From Rhodothermales bacterium (GTDB taxonomy: Bacteria > Bacteroidota > Rhodothermia > Rhodothermales > JAHQVL01), in NCBI GenBank assembly GCA_041391505.1, contig JAWKNW010000032.1:1-56566 (forward strand): a stretch of 56,566 nt of DNA, written 5' to 3'. The stretch's first letter is position 1, and every line of letters begins with the position of its first letter. Positions 42,776 to 51,572 of the stretch are shown here, one piece after another. The notes under the pieces were generated by a model. That model was given only the letters and a program-made list of their open reading frames with translations, did not search any database and was not told where the DNA came from. A program made the translations under genes and the position numbers.

Positions 42776-43654
42776 ATGACGAAAAATGATCTGACCACCC
42801 GAGTTTGTGCTTGGCTAGACAGTCAGGATGTCGGTGACGAACCTTGTGCCACTGGACTCGCTGGACTCACGGTGCTGCGTAGTCGCAAACCCACATCAGT
42901 AGAGGCAGTTCTCTATCAACCACTGCTTTGCCTGATTCTACAAGGGCGCAAGGAAACCCATTTCGGTGCGCGCTGCCTCAGCTTTGCCGCTGGAGAGTCA
43001 CTGATCGTCAGCCATGACCTGCCGGTCCACTCACGCGTGACGGAGGCGAGCGATCAAGTGCCCTATGTGGCCTTGGTGCTGGAACTCGATATGGGTATGG
43101 TGCGCAGTCTGCATGACGAGGTGGGCGAAGTTGATCTTGAAGAGGTACATGCCTATGGGCTGGCTGTCGGAGATACCAATACGGCGCTGATCGACGCGAT
43201 GGGGCGACTCTTCGATTTAGTGGATCGGCCGCGGCTTGAGGCGAAGGTGATGGTCCCGCTTGTCCTGCGCGAGATCCATTTCCGGCTGCTTCTGGTGCGG
43301 CACGGCGGTATGCTTCGTCAGCTACTACGGCGGGGGAGTCATGCCAACCGCATCGCGAAGGCGATTGCCCACATCAAGCAGAACTATGCCACCCCCCTCA
43401 CCGTGAAAAGGATGGCCAGTATTGCGGGGATGAGTCCATCGTCCTTTTACGAGCATTTCAAGGCGCTCACAGCAACGACGCCGCTGCAGTATCAGAAAGA
43501 ACTCAGGCTTCTCGAAGCGCGCCGACTCTTGATGGACACCGGGCATACCGTTGCCAGCGCCGCGTTCAAGGTTGGCTATGAGAGCCCCACGCAGTTCAGC
43601 CGCGAATTTTCCCGCAAGTTTGGCAACCCGCCGCGTGTCGATAAAGTCGCCTGA
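42776..43654 (+). CDS. AraC family transcriptional regulator (AraC_N / YqhC-like)
   Basis: 292 residues. The N-terminal half has the AraC_N pattern (Y-Q-P-L-L-C-L-I-L-Q-G-R-K-E, L-S-F-A-A-G-E-S-L-I-V-S-H-D-L-P-V). The C-terminal half has two helix-turn-helix units, L-T-V-K-R-M-A-S-I-A-G-M-S-P-S-S-F and V-A-S-A-A-F-K-V-G-Y-E-S-P-T-Q-F-S-R-E. YqhC-type regulators respond to aldehydes and activate an adjacent reductase, matching the divergent alcohol dehydrogenase here. A purine-rich AAAGGGGG lies upstream of the ATG. Confidence 0.88.
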   Translation: MTKNDLTTRVCAWLDSQDVGDEPCATGLAGLTVLRSRKPTSVEAVLYQPLLCLILQGRKETHFGARCLSFAAGESLIVSHDLPVHSRVTEASDQVPYVALVLELDMGMVRSLHDEVGEVDLEEVHAYGLAVGDTNTALIDAMGRLFDLVDRPRLEAKVMVPLVLREIHFRLLLVRHGGMLRQLLRRGSHANRIAKAIAHIKQNYATPLTVKRMASIAGMSPSSFYEHFKALTATTPLQYQKELRLLEARRLLMDTGHTVASAAFKVGYESPTQFSREFSRKFGNPPRVDKVA

Positions 43655-43872
43655 CAGATGTTGTGGGTCGGTGTCATTGCTGTAGGCCGTGCTATGCAAG
43701 CTAATCAGCAGTTGCTAGTGACGAAACGCGTTCCGACATTCCCAGAGCAAGTTGCTCCGCGTGTGGTTGGTCGCTCGTTTGAACGTATGACCATGCACCT
43801 TTTCGCACTTGAACCGCGGGCCGTTATACGTCCTTTCTGGTACTGCACTCCGTTGCTCACACCACGCTTCGA

Positions 43873-44793
43873 ATGAGCCTCTCCAGCGTTTGCGCTCGTC
43901 TGCTTGCTCTGGCCCTCGTGATCGGGATCGGTACCCGTGCCGAGGCGCAGGACCGCGCGCTCACCAACCTCGACCGCACCCGCGCCCTCGGCCTCGACAG
44001 CCTTGATTCGGGCTACCGCGTGTTCTACTCCGCCGGCTACGCCGAGCGTGCGGCCGCGATGGGGCACCTCGCTGCTGCGTCGAATACCTTCTACCGGGAC
44101 AGCCTCGGCGTCGATGTCGCGCAGCTGTATATCGCGCTCCTCGATCCGGCCGATTACCAGCGCGCCGCTTTCCCCGGCGGCATCCCCTACGGGCTCCCGT
44201 TCGTGAACGACCGCGTCGTCGTTCAACCTGCAGACCTCAGCGTGGGGCTCGTCCGCGATGCGTATGCGCCGTACGAGTCGACCGCGTCGCCCAGTCTCTC
44301 AGCGCGGCTTGGCTCGGTTGGTCTCAGTTACGCCGAGGCCCTGCCGATCATGTTCGACGCCATCGCGCTGCACGAGCTCGGGCATGTGCAGGCGAACGCC
44401 TACGGACTGAACACCAGGCAGCCCTGGTTCAGCGAGCTGATGGCGACGTACCTCGGCTACGCCTTCATGCGCGTACACGAGCCCGAGATGGCCGTCGTGT
44501 GGGACGTGGTGTTGGAGGCCGGACGGGAAGGCTACGAGCCGACGCACACCTCGCTCGACGACCTCAACCGCCTCTACGCCGGCGTCGGGTTCGAGAACTA
44601 CATCTGGTACCAGAACATCTTCCAGGACCGGGTCCACGTCCTCTACGACCTCCACGGGCTTGACTTCGTCCGTGCGGCCAGAGAGCGGCTGGCTGACGCC
44701 GACTGGACCCCCGAGACCGCCGCTGAACTCATCGATGCGCTCGACGAGATCGCTCCGGGGTTCGCGGGATGGGCCGGGGCATACGAGCGGTAG
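43873..44793 (+). CDS. secreted HExxH (zincin-like) protein
   Basis: 306 residues with a signal peptide (C-A-R-L-L-A-L-A-L-V, cleavage after A-E-A-Q near residue 25). A-L-H-E-L-G-H near residue 171 is a zinc-protease motif; a Glu in F-S-E-L-M-A-T-Y about 20 residues later could be the third ligand, as in gluzincins of the Peptidase_MA group. No prodomain is evident. Upstream, CCGTTATACG at 43821 resembles an attC 3' end (GAACCGCGGGCC before it), so this may be an eroded cassette. Confidence 0.7.
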   Translation: MSLSSVCARLLALALVIGIGTRAEAQDRALTNLDRTRALGLDSLDSGYRVFYSAGYAERAAAMGHLAAASNTFYRDSLGVDVAQLYIALLDPADYQRAAFPGGIPYGLPFVNDRVVVQPADLSVGLVRDAYAPYESTASPSLSARLGSVGLSYAEALPIMFDAIALHELGHVQANAYGLNTRQPWFSELMATYLGYAFMRVHEPEMAVVWDVVLEAGREGYEPTHTSLDDLNRLYAGVGFENYIWYQNIFQDRVHVLYDLHGLDFVRAARERLADADWTPETAAELIDALDEIAPGFAGWAGAYER

Positions 44794-44984
44794 GACGCGC
44801 AGACGAAACGGCGCTGGAGGAAGGGGGTGGAATCGCTCGATGGTCGATAGAGTATGGGCGTGCCCCAGGATGAGTTGGCCGTAGCGTATCTTACGCCATC
44901 CTGAGCCGGCCATCGCTTGCGATATGAATGCCCAGGCCCCGTTTTCAGCGGGTCATACCCGTGCCATCAAGCCCCACATTCGAA
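44794..44984. repeat. flank-related repeat block
   Basis: Contains GCTGGAGGAAGG at 44813 and ATCCTGAGCCGGCCATCGCT at 44898. The same two phrases occur in the same order at 30168 and 30305 on the left flank, 137 bases apart there and 85 here. The stretch between includes GATGGTCGAT in both. It therefore looks like a diverged duplicate of the sequence following the efflux operon. Confidence 0.6.
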
Positions 44985-45686
44985 ATGCCTCATGAAGCCG
45001 CCATCATCCTGGGAGCTTCGGGTTCGGTAGGTAGCGCGCTGCTGGATGAAGTGGAGCGCTCCGGTCGGTTCAGCCCCGTGATCGTCGTCGTCCGCCGGCC
45101 CCTTGGGCTTCCAGATGACACGGAAGTCGAAGAGTTGATCGTCCCCGACATGGCGCCGGATACGCTGGTTCAGTCCGTGGTCGACGCGCTACATCCGCTT
45201 CCGATGGATGCCGTCGGATTCAGTGTCCTGGGCGTCGGAGCCGGCACCGCCAAACTCACCCTGGAGCAGCACCGGGCCATCGACGTCGATCTCAACGCCG
45301 CCTTTGCCCGGGGACTGAAGGAGTCCGGGAAGGTCCGCCATCTTGCCTTCATGTCCGCGGTAGGGGCCGACATCAACGCGCGTACGACCGGCTCGGGCGC
45401 TGCCGGCATGAGCCGCTACGCCCGGGTCAAGGGAGAGGCGGAAGCCGCCGTGTTGAAGCAAGGTCCCGCCGTTGTGAGCATCTTCCGGCCATCTACCATC
45501 CTGGGTTCCCAGCACACGCCTCGCCTGGTCTCCATGGCCGCGTCGCTCCTTGCACCGCTCACGCCGGCGCGATTTCGTCCCATCCGAACAACCGAGATCG
45601 CCCGGGCCATGGTCGCGTGTGCGCTGGACACGCCTTCCGAGAGCGCTGTATACCACTACCCCGAGATGAAAGCGCTGGTTGTCTAG
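44985..45686 (+). CDS. Rossmann-fold NAD(P)-binding protein, copy 3
   Basis: 233 residues from the ATG at 44985, colinear with copy 1 (36645-37346) and nearly identical, differing by scattered substitutions such as S-A-R-F to S-G-R-F and N-R-L to H-P-L. Cofactor motif G-A-S-G-S-V-G and the Y-A-R-V-K segment are retained. DNA similarity continues about 80 bases past the stop (CTCGCCGGC-[AT]GCGACAC), so a block rather than just the gene was duplicated. Both full copies look functional. Confidence 0.8.
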   Translation: MPHEAAIILGASGSVGSALLDEVERSGRFSPVIVVVRRPLGLPDDTEVEELIVPDMAPDTLVQSVVDALHPLPMDAVGFSVLGVGAGTAKLTLEQHRAIDVDLNAAFARGLKESGKVRHLAFMSAVGADINARTTGSGAAGMSRYARVKGEAEAAVLKQGPAVVSIFRPSTILGSQHTPRLVSMAASLLAPLTPARFRPIRTTEIARAMVACALDTPSESAVYHYPEMKALVV

Positions 45687-45823
45687 CCACGTTCACTTTA
45701 CCCGCTGCGGCGTCTACCTCGCCGGCTGCGACACCGTCACCGCCAGGGGTCTGTCGAGGCATGCAACCGCACCCATTTGTGCGCTCGCCGCGGAAGTGCA
45801 CGTTACGCATCATACAAAGCAGT

Positions 45824-46165
45824 ATGGAATTTAACCTCGAAGGAAAGATATTTCGGTCTGTCACAAATACAGAAAATGGCGAAGTAGGTGCTGATACCGT
45901 GTTTTACTACCATCAGAAAGCACGCGTTGTCTGGGCTGAGTATGAAGGTGGCGACATTGTCAAAGGCCATCTTGTGGCCAACGTACTGGCGTCGGGCCAG
46001 CTCGACATGCGGTATCACCACGTGAATCAACGCGGTGAACTCATGATGGGCACATGTCTGTCAACACCTGAGTTCACGGGTGACGGCAAGATCAGGTTCA
46101 AAGAAGCGTGGCAATGGTTGTCCGGTGACAGGTCTTCGGGCTACTCAGAAATAATCGAGCAATAA
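45824..46165 (+). CDS. small conserved cassette-type protein
   Basis: 113 residues from the ATG at 45824. The sequence N-L-E-G-K-I-F-R-S-V-T-N-T-E-N-G-E-V near the start and W-Q-W-L-S-G-D near the end are hallmarks of a short beta-rich family often mislabelled N-acetylglutamate synthase; its function is unknown, and I believe it recurs in integron cassettes. A core-like GTTACGC at 45802 precedes it and ACATAAC (46168) follows the stop, consistent with an eroded cassette. Confidence 0.65.
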   Translation: MEFNLEGKIFRSVTNTENGEVGADTVFYYHQKARVVWAEYEGGDIVKGHLVANVLASGQLDMRYHHVNQRGELMMGTCLSTPEFTGDGKIRFKEAWQWLSGDRSSGYSEIIEQ

Positions 46166-46531
46166 ATACATAACCAGGCGTTCGGTCGGGCGATTACCGA
46201 GGGCCTGTGCTTCTCAATGTATACGCCCCGCTGTAAAGCACAGCGCCCGCAAAGAGGCACCGACATTCCCGCGGCACGAGGATTTACCACGCCGGCTGCG
46301 ACTCGATCATCGTCACCACCGGGGATACCGGCGGACTGAACTGCCCCGGTTGTACCGGAGACTTCCACAAGTGATCGCCCTGCGCCCTATGCCCACAAAA
46401 AAGCGCTGGAGGAAGGCGTGTAGATGGAATCGTTGCGATAGTCGATTGCGCGCCTAAACGCCGCGCTCTCCAGTCATTGGGACGCGCCTTCGTCGCGCCC
46501 TGTAGCTTCCCCTTAGCCCATACAGCCGCCC
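46166..46531. other. right edge of the accessory island
   Basis: 366 bases without a supportable gene. GCTGGAGGAAGGCGT at 46405 followed by TGGAATCGTTGCGATAG at about 46424 repeats the sequence around the HlyD stop (30168-30201). GC content rises to backbone level towards 46450. Confidence 0.5.
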
Positions 46532-46960
46532 ATGTCCGGCGCATCCATATTCGTAATGACTGTCTTGTCGCTCTTCGTGCTTGGAGCGGCATTGGCGATA
46601 CGGACCGCGCGCTTTGTGCGCCGGGCACGCCATGTCCGGGCTAAGGTCGTTGTTCTATCCGATGCGAGCGTCGACAGCCATGACACGGCCACTTCATCCG
46701 CAGGCGTGGATCGCTTCACGGTCGAACTTCGCCTTGACGGAGGCGGCCTTCGGAAAGTCCAGCTGGCCGATGCGTTTGGCGGCTCGCTGGCCGCATCGCT
46801 CGTCGGCAGCGACGGAACCCTTCCGGTCGTCTACGACCCCGGGAATCCCGCTGTCGTTCGCATCGACACGATCTGGGCCCTCTATTTCATCCCCGCCTTC
46901 GTGTGCGCGCCGGCGGTTCTGCTTCTGGTACTCGCCGCATTCGTATGGCTCGCGCGCTAG
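46532..46960 (+). CDS. DUF3592 domain-containing membrane protein
   Basis: 142 residues: an N-terminal helix (about 5-23), a small beta domain with V-E-L-R-L-D-G-G-G and L-P-V-V-Y-D-P-G-N-P near residues 97-106, and a C-terminal helix (about 117-139). The Y-D-P-x-N-P phrase between two helices is the family signature. DUF3592 proteins are membrane-anchored and uncharacterised. First backbone-like gene on the right. Confidence 0.78.
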   Translation: MSGASIFVMTVLSLFVLGAALAIRTARFVRRARHVRAKVVVLSDASVDSHDTATSSAGVDRFTVELRLDGGGLRKVQLADAFGGSLAASLVGSDGTLPVVYDPGNPAVVRIDTIWALYFIPAFVCAPAVLLLVLAAFVWLAR

Positions 46961-47524
46961 CTAACGTGGTGTGGCCTGTCATTTCGAGCGTACACGAGTA
47001 CGCCTCGCCGGGTCATGTGTCCTGACCCATCGCTGATGCAGACGAAGGCGTGGACGGTTGCGCAGTCGGTCGGCGGTGCGTTTCTTGGGATGTGATGAGG
47101 GCTGCGCCGGCCTTCGCTGCATAGCACAACACGATGGGCATAAGAACTTGAGAGCATGAGAAACGGTTGGGATTTTCAAAAATCCTTCTCGGTGTGTCAT
47201 CCTGAACCGCCCTCCGCTTGCGGTGGGCGTGATGAAGGACCTCTCGAACCACCGTGAGACGCTCATGGGAGCCATGCGCGAGTGATTCGGGAGGTCCTCC
47301 CGCGTTCGCGGGGGCGGGCTTTCGACAACCCCGTCGCAAGCGTCGGGGGCTCAGGAAGACAACTCTTTTTTATTTCTCAACAGTTTCTCAAGCTAACATA
47401 AATGCCGCAACAATAGGATGTAAGGGTGCGAGCCGGGTAAAAAGAGACGGCCAGGAGATCGCTCGCCTGGCCGTCTGAAACGAGGACCGTCGCCGCGGCG
47501 ACCGATCCGTGCCGGATAGCCCGA
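46961..47524. repeat. intergenic region with an interspersed hairpin repeat
   Basis: 564 bases without a supported gene. Positions about 47195-47345 hold a repeat with GTCATCCTGAACCGCC, GAGGTCCTCCCGCGTTCGCGGG and an inverted GGACCTCTCG partner; related phrases occur at 21790-21835 and 30300-30380. Such mobile palindromes are scattered through GC-rich Bacteroidota intergenic regions. The repeat lies between a plus-strand gene and a convergent minus-strand gene. Confidence 0.55.
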
Positions 47525-47959
47525 TTATTCGAAGTGCAGATACACCGGCTTGCCCTCGCGCACCGCCGTTTCGGCCGCCTGGCCCACGGCTTCGCGCACG
47601 TCGGACGCACTGCCGGCATGGCTGACCAGCACTTCATCCGAGTCGCTTTCCAGCATGCCCATCGAGCCGCTGGCGCAGGTGACTTTGATGTGCATCGGCG
47701 TGAAAATGCCGAACGTGATGGCGCCGACCAGCGAGTTGACGAAGCTGAGTTCGGTTTCGACGATCGCCACCCCGTTCGGGCATTCCTTGGCGCCGTCGAC
47801 CGCCGCCGGCGGCACGAGGCCGTAGATCCAGCTGGTTGCGAACGGGATGTCGACCACCTGCGCGGACGGCGCCAGCCCGGTATCGATGCGGGCATGGTAG
47901 CAGCCGACGAGCGACAGGGAAGCGAGGAGCAGAACACTGTAACGCTGCACGATTTTCAT
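47525..47959 (-). CDS. Bor-family-like lipoprotein
   Basis: 144 residues from the ATG at 47959. Lipobox L-S-L-V-G-C near residue 20. The central W-I-Y-G-L-V-P-P, C-P-N-G-V-A-I-V-E-T-E-L-S-F-V-N-S-L-V-G and I-T-F-G-I-F-T-P follow the pattern of phage lambda Bor and Iss lipoproteins, which mediate serum resistance in enterobacteria. In free-living Bacteroidota the role is unknown. The tail A-A-E-T-A-V-R-E-G-K-P is an extra helix. Confidence 0.72.
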   Translation of the reverse strand: MKIVQRYSVLLLASLSLVGCYHARIDTGLAPSAQVVDIPFATSWIYGLVPPAAVDGAKECPNGVAIVETELSFVNSLVGAITFGIFTPMHIKVTCASGSMGMLESDSDEVLVSHAGSASDVREAVGQAAETAVREGKPVYLHFE

Positions 47960-48064
47960 ACGGTTCTCTTGTTGAGCTTGAGTGACGTACCGACACGCCG
48001 AAGGTACTCCGCGCGCGTCGATCTCAAAAGCACGCATTGTTACATCCGTACGAATTTGCGCAAA

Positions 48065-48490
48065 TTACGCGGCCCCTTTTCGGCCCTGCGCCCGCGCAGC
48101 GGCCCCTTGTTCGTCGACGCGCACGGCCTCGGCGAGATAGTCCGCCACCAGGGGAGCATCGATTTCGGAGACGTCGTGATAGACGTGCATGCCCACCTGT
48201 TTGCGGCCGCTCAGATCCAGATACCCGTGCGGATCGTTCATCCGTATGCCTTGCGTGAAGCCGAGGATGACGCCCTGCTTCGTCTTACCGGCCCAGGCCA
48301 CCGAACCGGGCCAGATGAAGCAGATGTCCTTGTGCCGGCGGTAATACGGCACATTGTACGACAGCCGCTCCTCGGCCTCCTGGACCGTCTCGCGCACCAC
48401 GGCGCGAAGCCGATCGACGATGGCGCGCTCGTCCGCCGGCAGGTAGGCGAGAAACGCCTCGACCGAAGCGAAGCGGACGTCCTGCATCAT
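48065..48490 (-). CDS. DUF1801 domain-containing protein
   Basis: 141 residues. Matches the DUF1801 (YdhG-like) pattern: V-E-A-F-L-A-Y-L-P-A-D-E-R near the start, E-R-L-S-Y-N-V-P-Y-Y-R in the middle (S-Y-x-x-P is the family motif) and I-L-G-F-T-Q-G-I-R. Small cytoplasmic protein, iron-homeostasis-like fold, function unknown. Its start is 14 bases after the stop of the esterase gene on the same strand, suggesting an operon. Confidence 0.8.
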   Translation of the reverse strand: MMQDVRFASVEAFLAYLPADERAIVDRLRAVVRETVQEAEERLSYNVPYYRRHKDICFIWPGSVAWAGKTKQGVILGFTQGIRMNDPHGYLDLSGRKQVGMHVYHDVSEIDAPLVADYLAEAVRVDEQGAAARAQGRKGAA

Positions 48491-48503
48491 GGGGTCTTTC
48501 GGG

Positions 48504-49307
48504 CTAGGGTCGCTCGATCAGCTTGAAATAGGCCTCGGCGTATCGACGCCCCATCTCACGCGCCGAGGCGGTGTCGAAATGCAGCGTATCTCCCTTGTGC
48601 GTGAGGCCGTCCGACGGCACGAACGCGACGCCGGGGATTTCGGCGGCCAGTTCGCGCTGGGCGCGATCCACCTCGGTCCAGGCCTCGGTCCAGGGCTTCT
48701 CCGGAAACCGCCCCATCTGACCGATCAGGAACGGAAGGTTCGGGTTGCCGGTCTGGTCCCGGAACCGCGCGATCAGCTCCGCGAGACGCTCCTTGTACAG
48801 GGGCGCGAGGGCTTCCTGGCTGTCGCTTTCCCCCTGGTGCCAGAGCACGGCCTTGAGTTCGCCCCGTTGCCTGGCCTGTGCGAGCCGACGCATCGCGTCG
48901 TCGTAGGGGTGGGTGTTCGTGGCGTCGTCCCGCGCGCCGGGACGCCAGGTCGAGATCGGCGATCCACCGACGGCGGTCGGGATGAGGCCGACGACGACGC
49001 CGGGCGTTTTCTCCGCGACGGCCAGGCCGAAGGAACGCCCCGGGCCCACGCCGGCGATCGGCTTGTCAAAGTGGACCGGATCCACCGCCGGCTTCCACTC
49101 CCCCTCCTGCGTGAACATCAGCACCCGGGGATCGGGCAGCCGGTCCTGCGTCTCGACATCGCCCCGGCCGGCCATGTTCGATTGGCCGGCAAGCAGAAAC
49201 AGTTCCATGGCGGACTGATCGGCGGCCCGGGTATCGGCATCGCCCGACGGCCCACAGGCGGCGAAGACGAGCGCCAGCAGCGTCAAATAACGTAACATCC
49301 TACTCAT
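48504..49307 (-). CDS. sialate O-acetylesterase-like (CE6/SASA) lipoprotein
   Basis: 267 residues from the ATG at 49307 (13 codons inside the longest frame), followed by a signal with lipobox L-V-F-A-A-C. The SGNH-type hydrolase blocks are L-L-A-G-Q-S-N-M-A-G-R-G with the catalytic Ser, W-H-Q-G-E-S-D in the middle and H-F-D near the C-terminus for the His. The family removes acetyl groups from sialic acid or xylan. The PULs typical of Bacteroidota are not evident nearby, but the GH43 at the window end fits polysaccharide use. Confidence 0.85.
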   Translation of the reverse strand: MSRMLRYLTLLALVFAACGPSGDADTRAADQSAMELFLLAGQSNMAGRGDVETQDRLPDPRVLMFTQEGEWKPAVDPVHFDKPIAGVGPGRSFGLAVAEKTPGVVVGLIPTAVGGSPISTWRPGARDDATNTHPYDDAMRRLAQARQRGELKAVLWHQGESDSQEALAPLYKERLAELIARFRDQTGNPNLPFLIGQMGRFPEKPWTEAWTEVDRAQRELAAEIPGVAFVPSDGLTHKGDTLHFDTASAREMGRRYAEAYFKLIERP

Positions 49308-49402
49308 GTTGAAATGACAGGTACACGGCATTTCAAGCGAATGCAAACGGTCATTTCATGTTCCGTTCCCGGATGGCCCGCGCGCCACACGCGCCGGTCG
49401 CC

Positions 49403-49870
49403 TCAGATCGATTCCTGCATGATATTCAGCCGCTCCCAGTCGTGCAACGCCTTGTCGGACAACACCTGCCGGTTGAGCTTGCGCCACGTGGCGGCCGTCT
49501 CGAGCCACTCGCCTTTCTGCTTCGGCAGCTCCAGCAACCGGTCGCGCGCATAGCCTTTCGACCGCTCGTTTTCGTCGTCGTCGTTGAGCACGCCCAGGAA
49601 CGCGTCCATCGAATAATTCCACGACAGCGGATTGCCGCGCACCTCCATCAGATAGCCGATCAGGCCGCGCACGGTGAGCAGCTGACCGATGATCCGCTCC
49701 GTCTTGGTCTCTTCCGTCAGCCAGATCCGGAAGTCGCTTTCGACCACCTCCTCCTTCACCTCGTACTCGAGGTTCGGCAGGCGGGAAAAGATGAGCGACG
49801 CGATCTCGGCGCGATGATCCTGTTGAATGTGGTCGTACCACTCGAGCAGGGCTTCTACGGGATTTTTCAT
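49403..49870 (-). CDS. hypothetical protein
   Basis: 155 residues, soluble, mostly helical by pattern, rich in E, R and L, with no signal or membrane segment. Notable phrases are E-W-Y-D-H-I-Q-Q near the N-terminus and L-E-T-A-A-T-W-R-K-L-N-R-Q near the C-terminus. I do not recognise a family. It stands alone, 95 bases downstream of the esterase start region and on the same strand as its neighbours. Confidence 0.6.
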   Translation of the reverse strand: MKNPVEALLEWYDHIQQDHRAEIASLIFSRLPNLEYEVKEEVVESDFRIWLTEETKTERIIGQLLTVRGLIGYLMEVRGNPLSWNYSMDAFLGVLNDDDENERSKGYARDRLLELPKQKGEWLETAATWRKLNRQVLSDKALHDWERLNIMQESI

Positions 49871-49975
49871 GGGTTAAGGGGAATGCTCGGGATAGATGTG
49901 GTGAAGGGTCGCAAGTTCGGGAGGGGGTATGACAATGTCATGGCGTACCCTCGCTCGTTTTTTTAACACCGGCGC

Positions 49976-51043
49976 TCAGGACGGCTCCGCCAGGAACACG
50001 TCCGCCACCCGGCGCAACAGATCGTGCACCTCGGTGTCGCGGTTGGACAGGACGATCACGGTGAGCCGCTCCCGAGGGAAGCGCTCGACGGCGTTGCGAA
50101 AGCCGACCGTGCTGCCGGTGTGCCACACCGACGCGCGGCCGTCGTACCGGCCGACGAACCAGCCGTAGCCGTAGCCGGCCCCGTCGTGCTGCGTGTTTTC
50201 AGCCGGCATGAACACCTGCTCCATCAACCCGGGGCGGACGAGCTTGCCGCCGTCCAGCGCCCGGTGCCAGGCGTACAGATCGTCCACCGACGAATAGATG
50301 CCGCCATCGCCCAGGACGGCGCTCGTGAGGCTCTGATCGTTGCGCACGAAGGAGGCGCCGGCCTGCGTATACCCGTACGCCCGGTGCGAAACCGTGGACA
50401 CGCCCTCCTCGAACGCTACCGTGCCCGTCATGCCGAGGGGAACGAACAGGCGATCGTGCAGGAAATCGGCAAATCGCTGCCCGGATACGGTCTCGACGAT
50501 CATCGCCAGCAGCGCGTACCCGGTGTTGCTGTACCGAAACCGGGAGCCGGGCTCGAAATAGGTGGAATCCTGACGCGTCATGGACGCCAGCACGTCGCGG
50601 TCGCGTACCTGGACCGTGGCCGAATCCGGGATCAGGTCTTCGTAATCGAGCAGGCCGGAGGTGTGGCTCAGGAGATGGCGGACGGCGACGGCGTGCCCGT
50701 ACGGCGGGAAGTCGGGGAAAAGCTCCGTGAGGCGGGTATCCAGCGACAGGCGTCCCTCTTCCACCAGCATCAGCGTGGCCATCGCCGTGAACTGTTTGGT
50801 CACGGAAGCCAGGCGGTAGTTCGTCGCCGGCGTGGCCGACTCAGCCTCTTCCAGATTCGCCATCCCGAACGCCTTGCGATACCGCACCTCGCCGTTCTTG
50901 ATGACCAGCACGGAGAGCCCCGGCGTGTCGGCGCCGGCGTAGGCCTCGAACAGGGCGTCGACCTGCGTGGCGGCATCCGGAGGCGTACAGGGTTCGAGCA
51001 TGACGAGCAGAACGAAGGCGGCGGCCGAGACGAACGATTTCAT
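49976..51043 (-). CDS. serine hydrolase (class C beta-lactamase fold), probable lipoprotein
   Basis: 355 residues from the ATG at 51043; the longer frame adds 18 poor residues. The signal ends at L-E-P-C, a possible lipobox. Catalytic motifs are complete: S-V-T-K near residue 75, Y-S-N in R-Y-S-N-T-G-Y, and W-H-T-G-S-T-V-G near the C-terminus. Unlike the copy at 18605 it has no extra C-terminal domain. Third serine hydrolase of this fold in the window; substrate unknown. Confidence 0.88.
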   Translation of the reverse strand: MKSFVSAAAFVLLVMLEPCTPPDAATQVDALFEAYAGADTPGLSVLVIKNGEVRYRKAFGMANLEEAESATPATNYRLASVTKQFTAMATLMLVEEGRLSLDTRLTELFPDFPPYGHAVAVRHLLSHTSGLLDYEDLIPDSATVQVRDRDVLASMTRQDSTYFEPGSRFRYSNTGYALLAMIVETVSGQRFADFLHDRLFVPLGMTGTVAFEEGVSTVSHRAYGYTQAGASFVRNDQSLTSAVLGDGGIYSSVDDLYAWHRALDGGKLVRPGLMEQVFMPAENTQHDGAGYGYGWFVGRYDGRASVWHTGSTVGFRNAVERFPRERLTVIVLSNRDTEVHDLLRRVADVFLAEPS

Positions 51044-51106
51044 AGCACAGGCGATAGGAAACACGCCGCAAAGATAGCCACCCCGAACGGTTCGCACCCT
51101 ACCTCA

Positions 51107-51490
51107 TCAGAAATACACGAACCCTTCTTCGCTCACGACAAACAGGATGCGGTCCTCCGCCTCGTTGTAGCTGATCCCCACGAACAATGGCGCTCGGAGG
51201 AGGATGGACCGGGTGCCCGTCGTCTCGCCGTTGACGCGCACCGTGACGATATGGCGCCCTTCTTTCCGCTCGATCTCGACTTCCTGCGCGAGCCCGAGCA
51301 CGTTGTTGGTGGTGATCCGGCTTCGGAACACGACGTCGTCGTCTACCCAGACTTCGACGTCGTCCGCCTCGTACCCGCCCTGGAGATGGATGGCGAGCGG
51401 CTGGGTCTCGCCGGGCGACAAGGCGCTGCAGCCGGCAACGAGCAGGGCCGCGCCGGCCAGCGCGAGCCGTATCGATCGCTGTGTTCGCAT
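51107..51490 (-). CDS. predicted lipoprotein, unknown function
   Basis: 127 residues. Signal with lipobox L-L-V-A-G-C near residue 21. The mature part is a compact beta domain (I-H-L-Q-G-G-Y-E-A-D-D-V-E-V-W-V-D-D, then H-I-V-T-V-R-V-N-G-E) resembling small carbohydrate-binding or Ig-like folds without matching one. The C-terminus, F-V-V-S-E-E-G-F-V-Y-F, is strand-like. Starts 64 bases upstream of the serine hydrolase and may be co-transcribed. Confidence 0.65.
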   Translation of the reverse strand: MRTQRSIRLALAGAALLVAGCSALSPGETQPLAIHLQGGYEADDVEVWVDDDVVFRSRITTNNVLGLAQEVEIERKEGRHIVTVRVNGETTGTRSILLRAPLFVGISYNEAEDRILFVVSEEGFVYF

Positions 51491-51572
51491 CGGTATTCCT
51501 CCTGTATAAACCCGTGCCGGTTACCACGCACCCGGCCAGTGGCCCCGCACATCCGTTGGACCGCCCGCATCG

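Noticed and set aside
43658..43876. 72-codon open frame between the AraC and HExxH genes
   Set aside because: It covers an attC-like remnant, lacks a ribosome-binding site and has no recognisable protein pattern.
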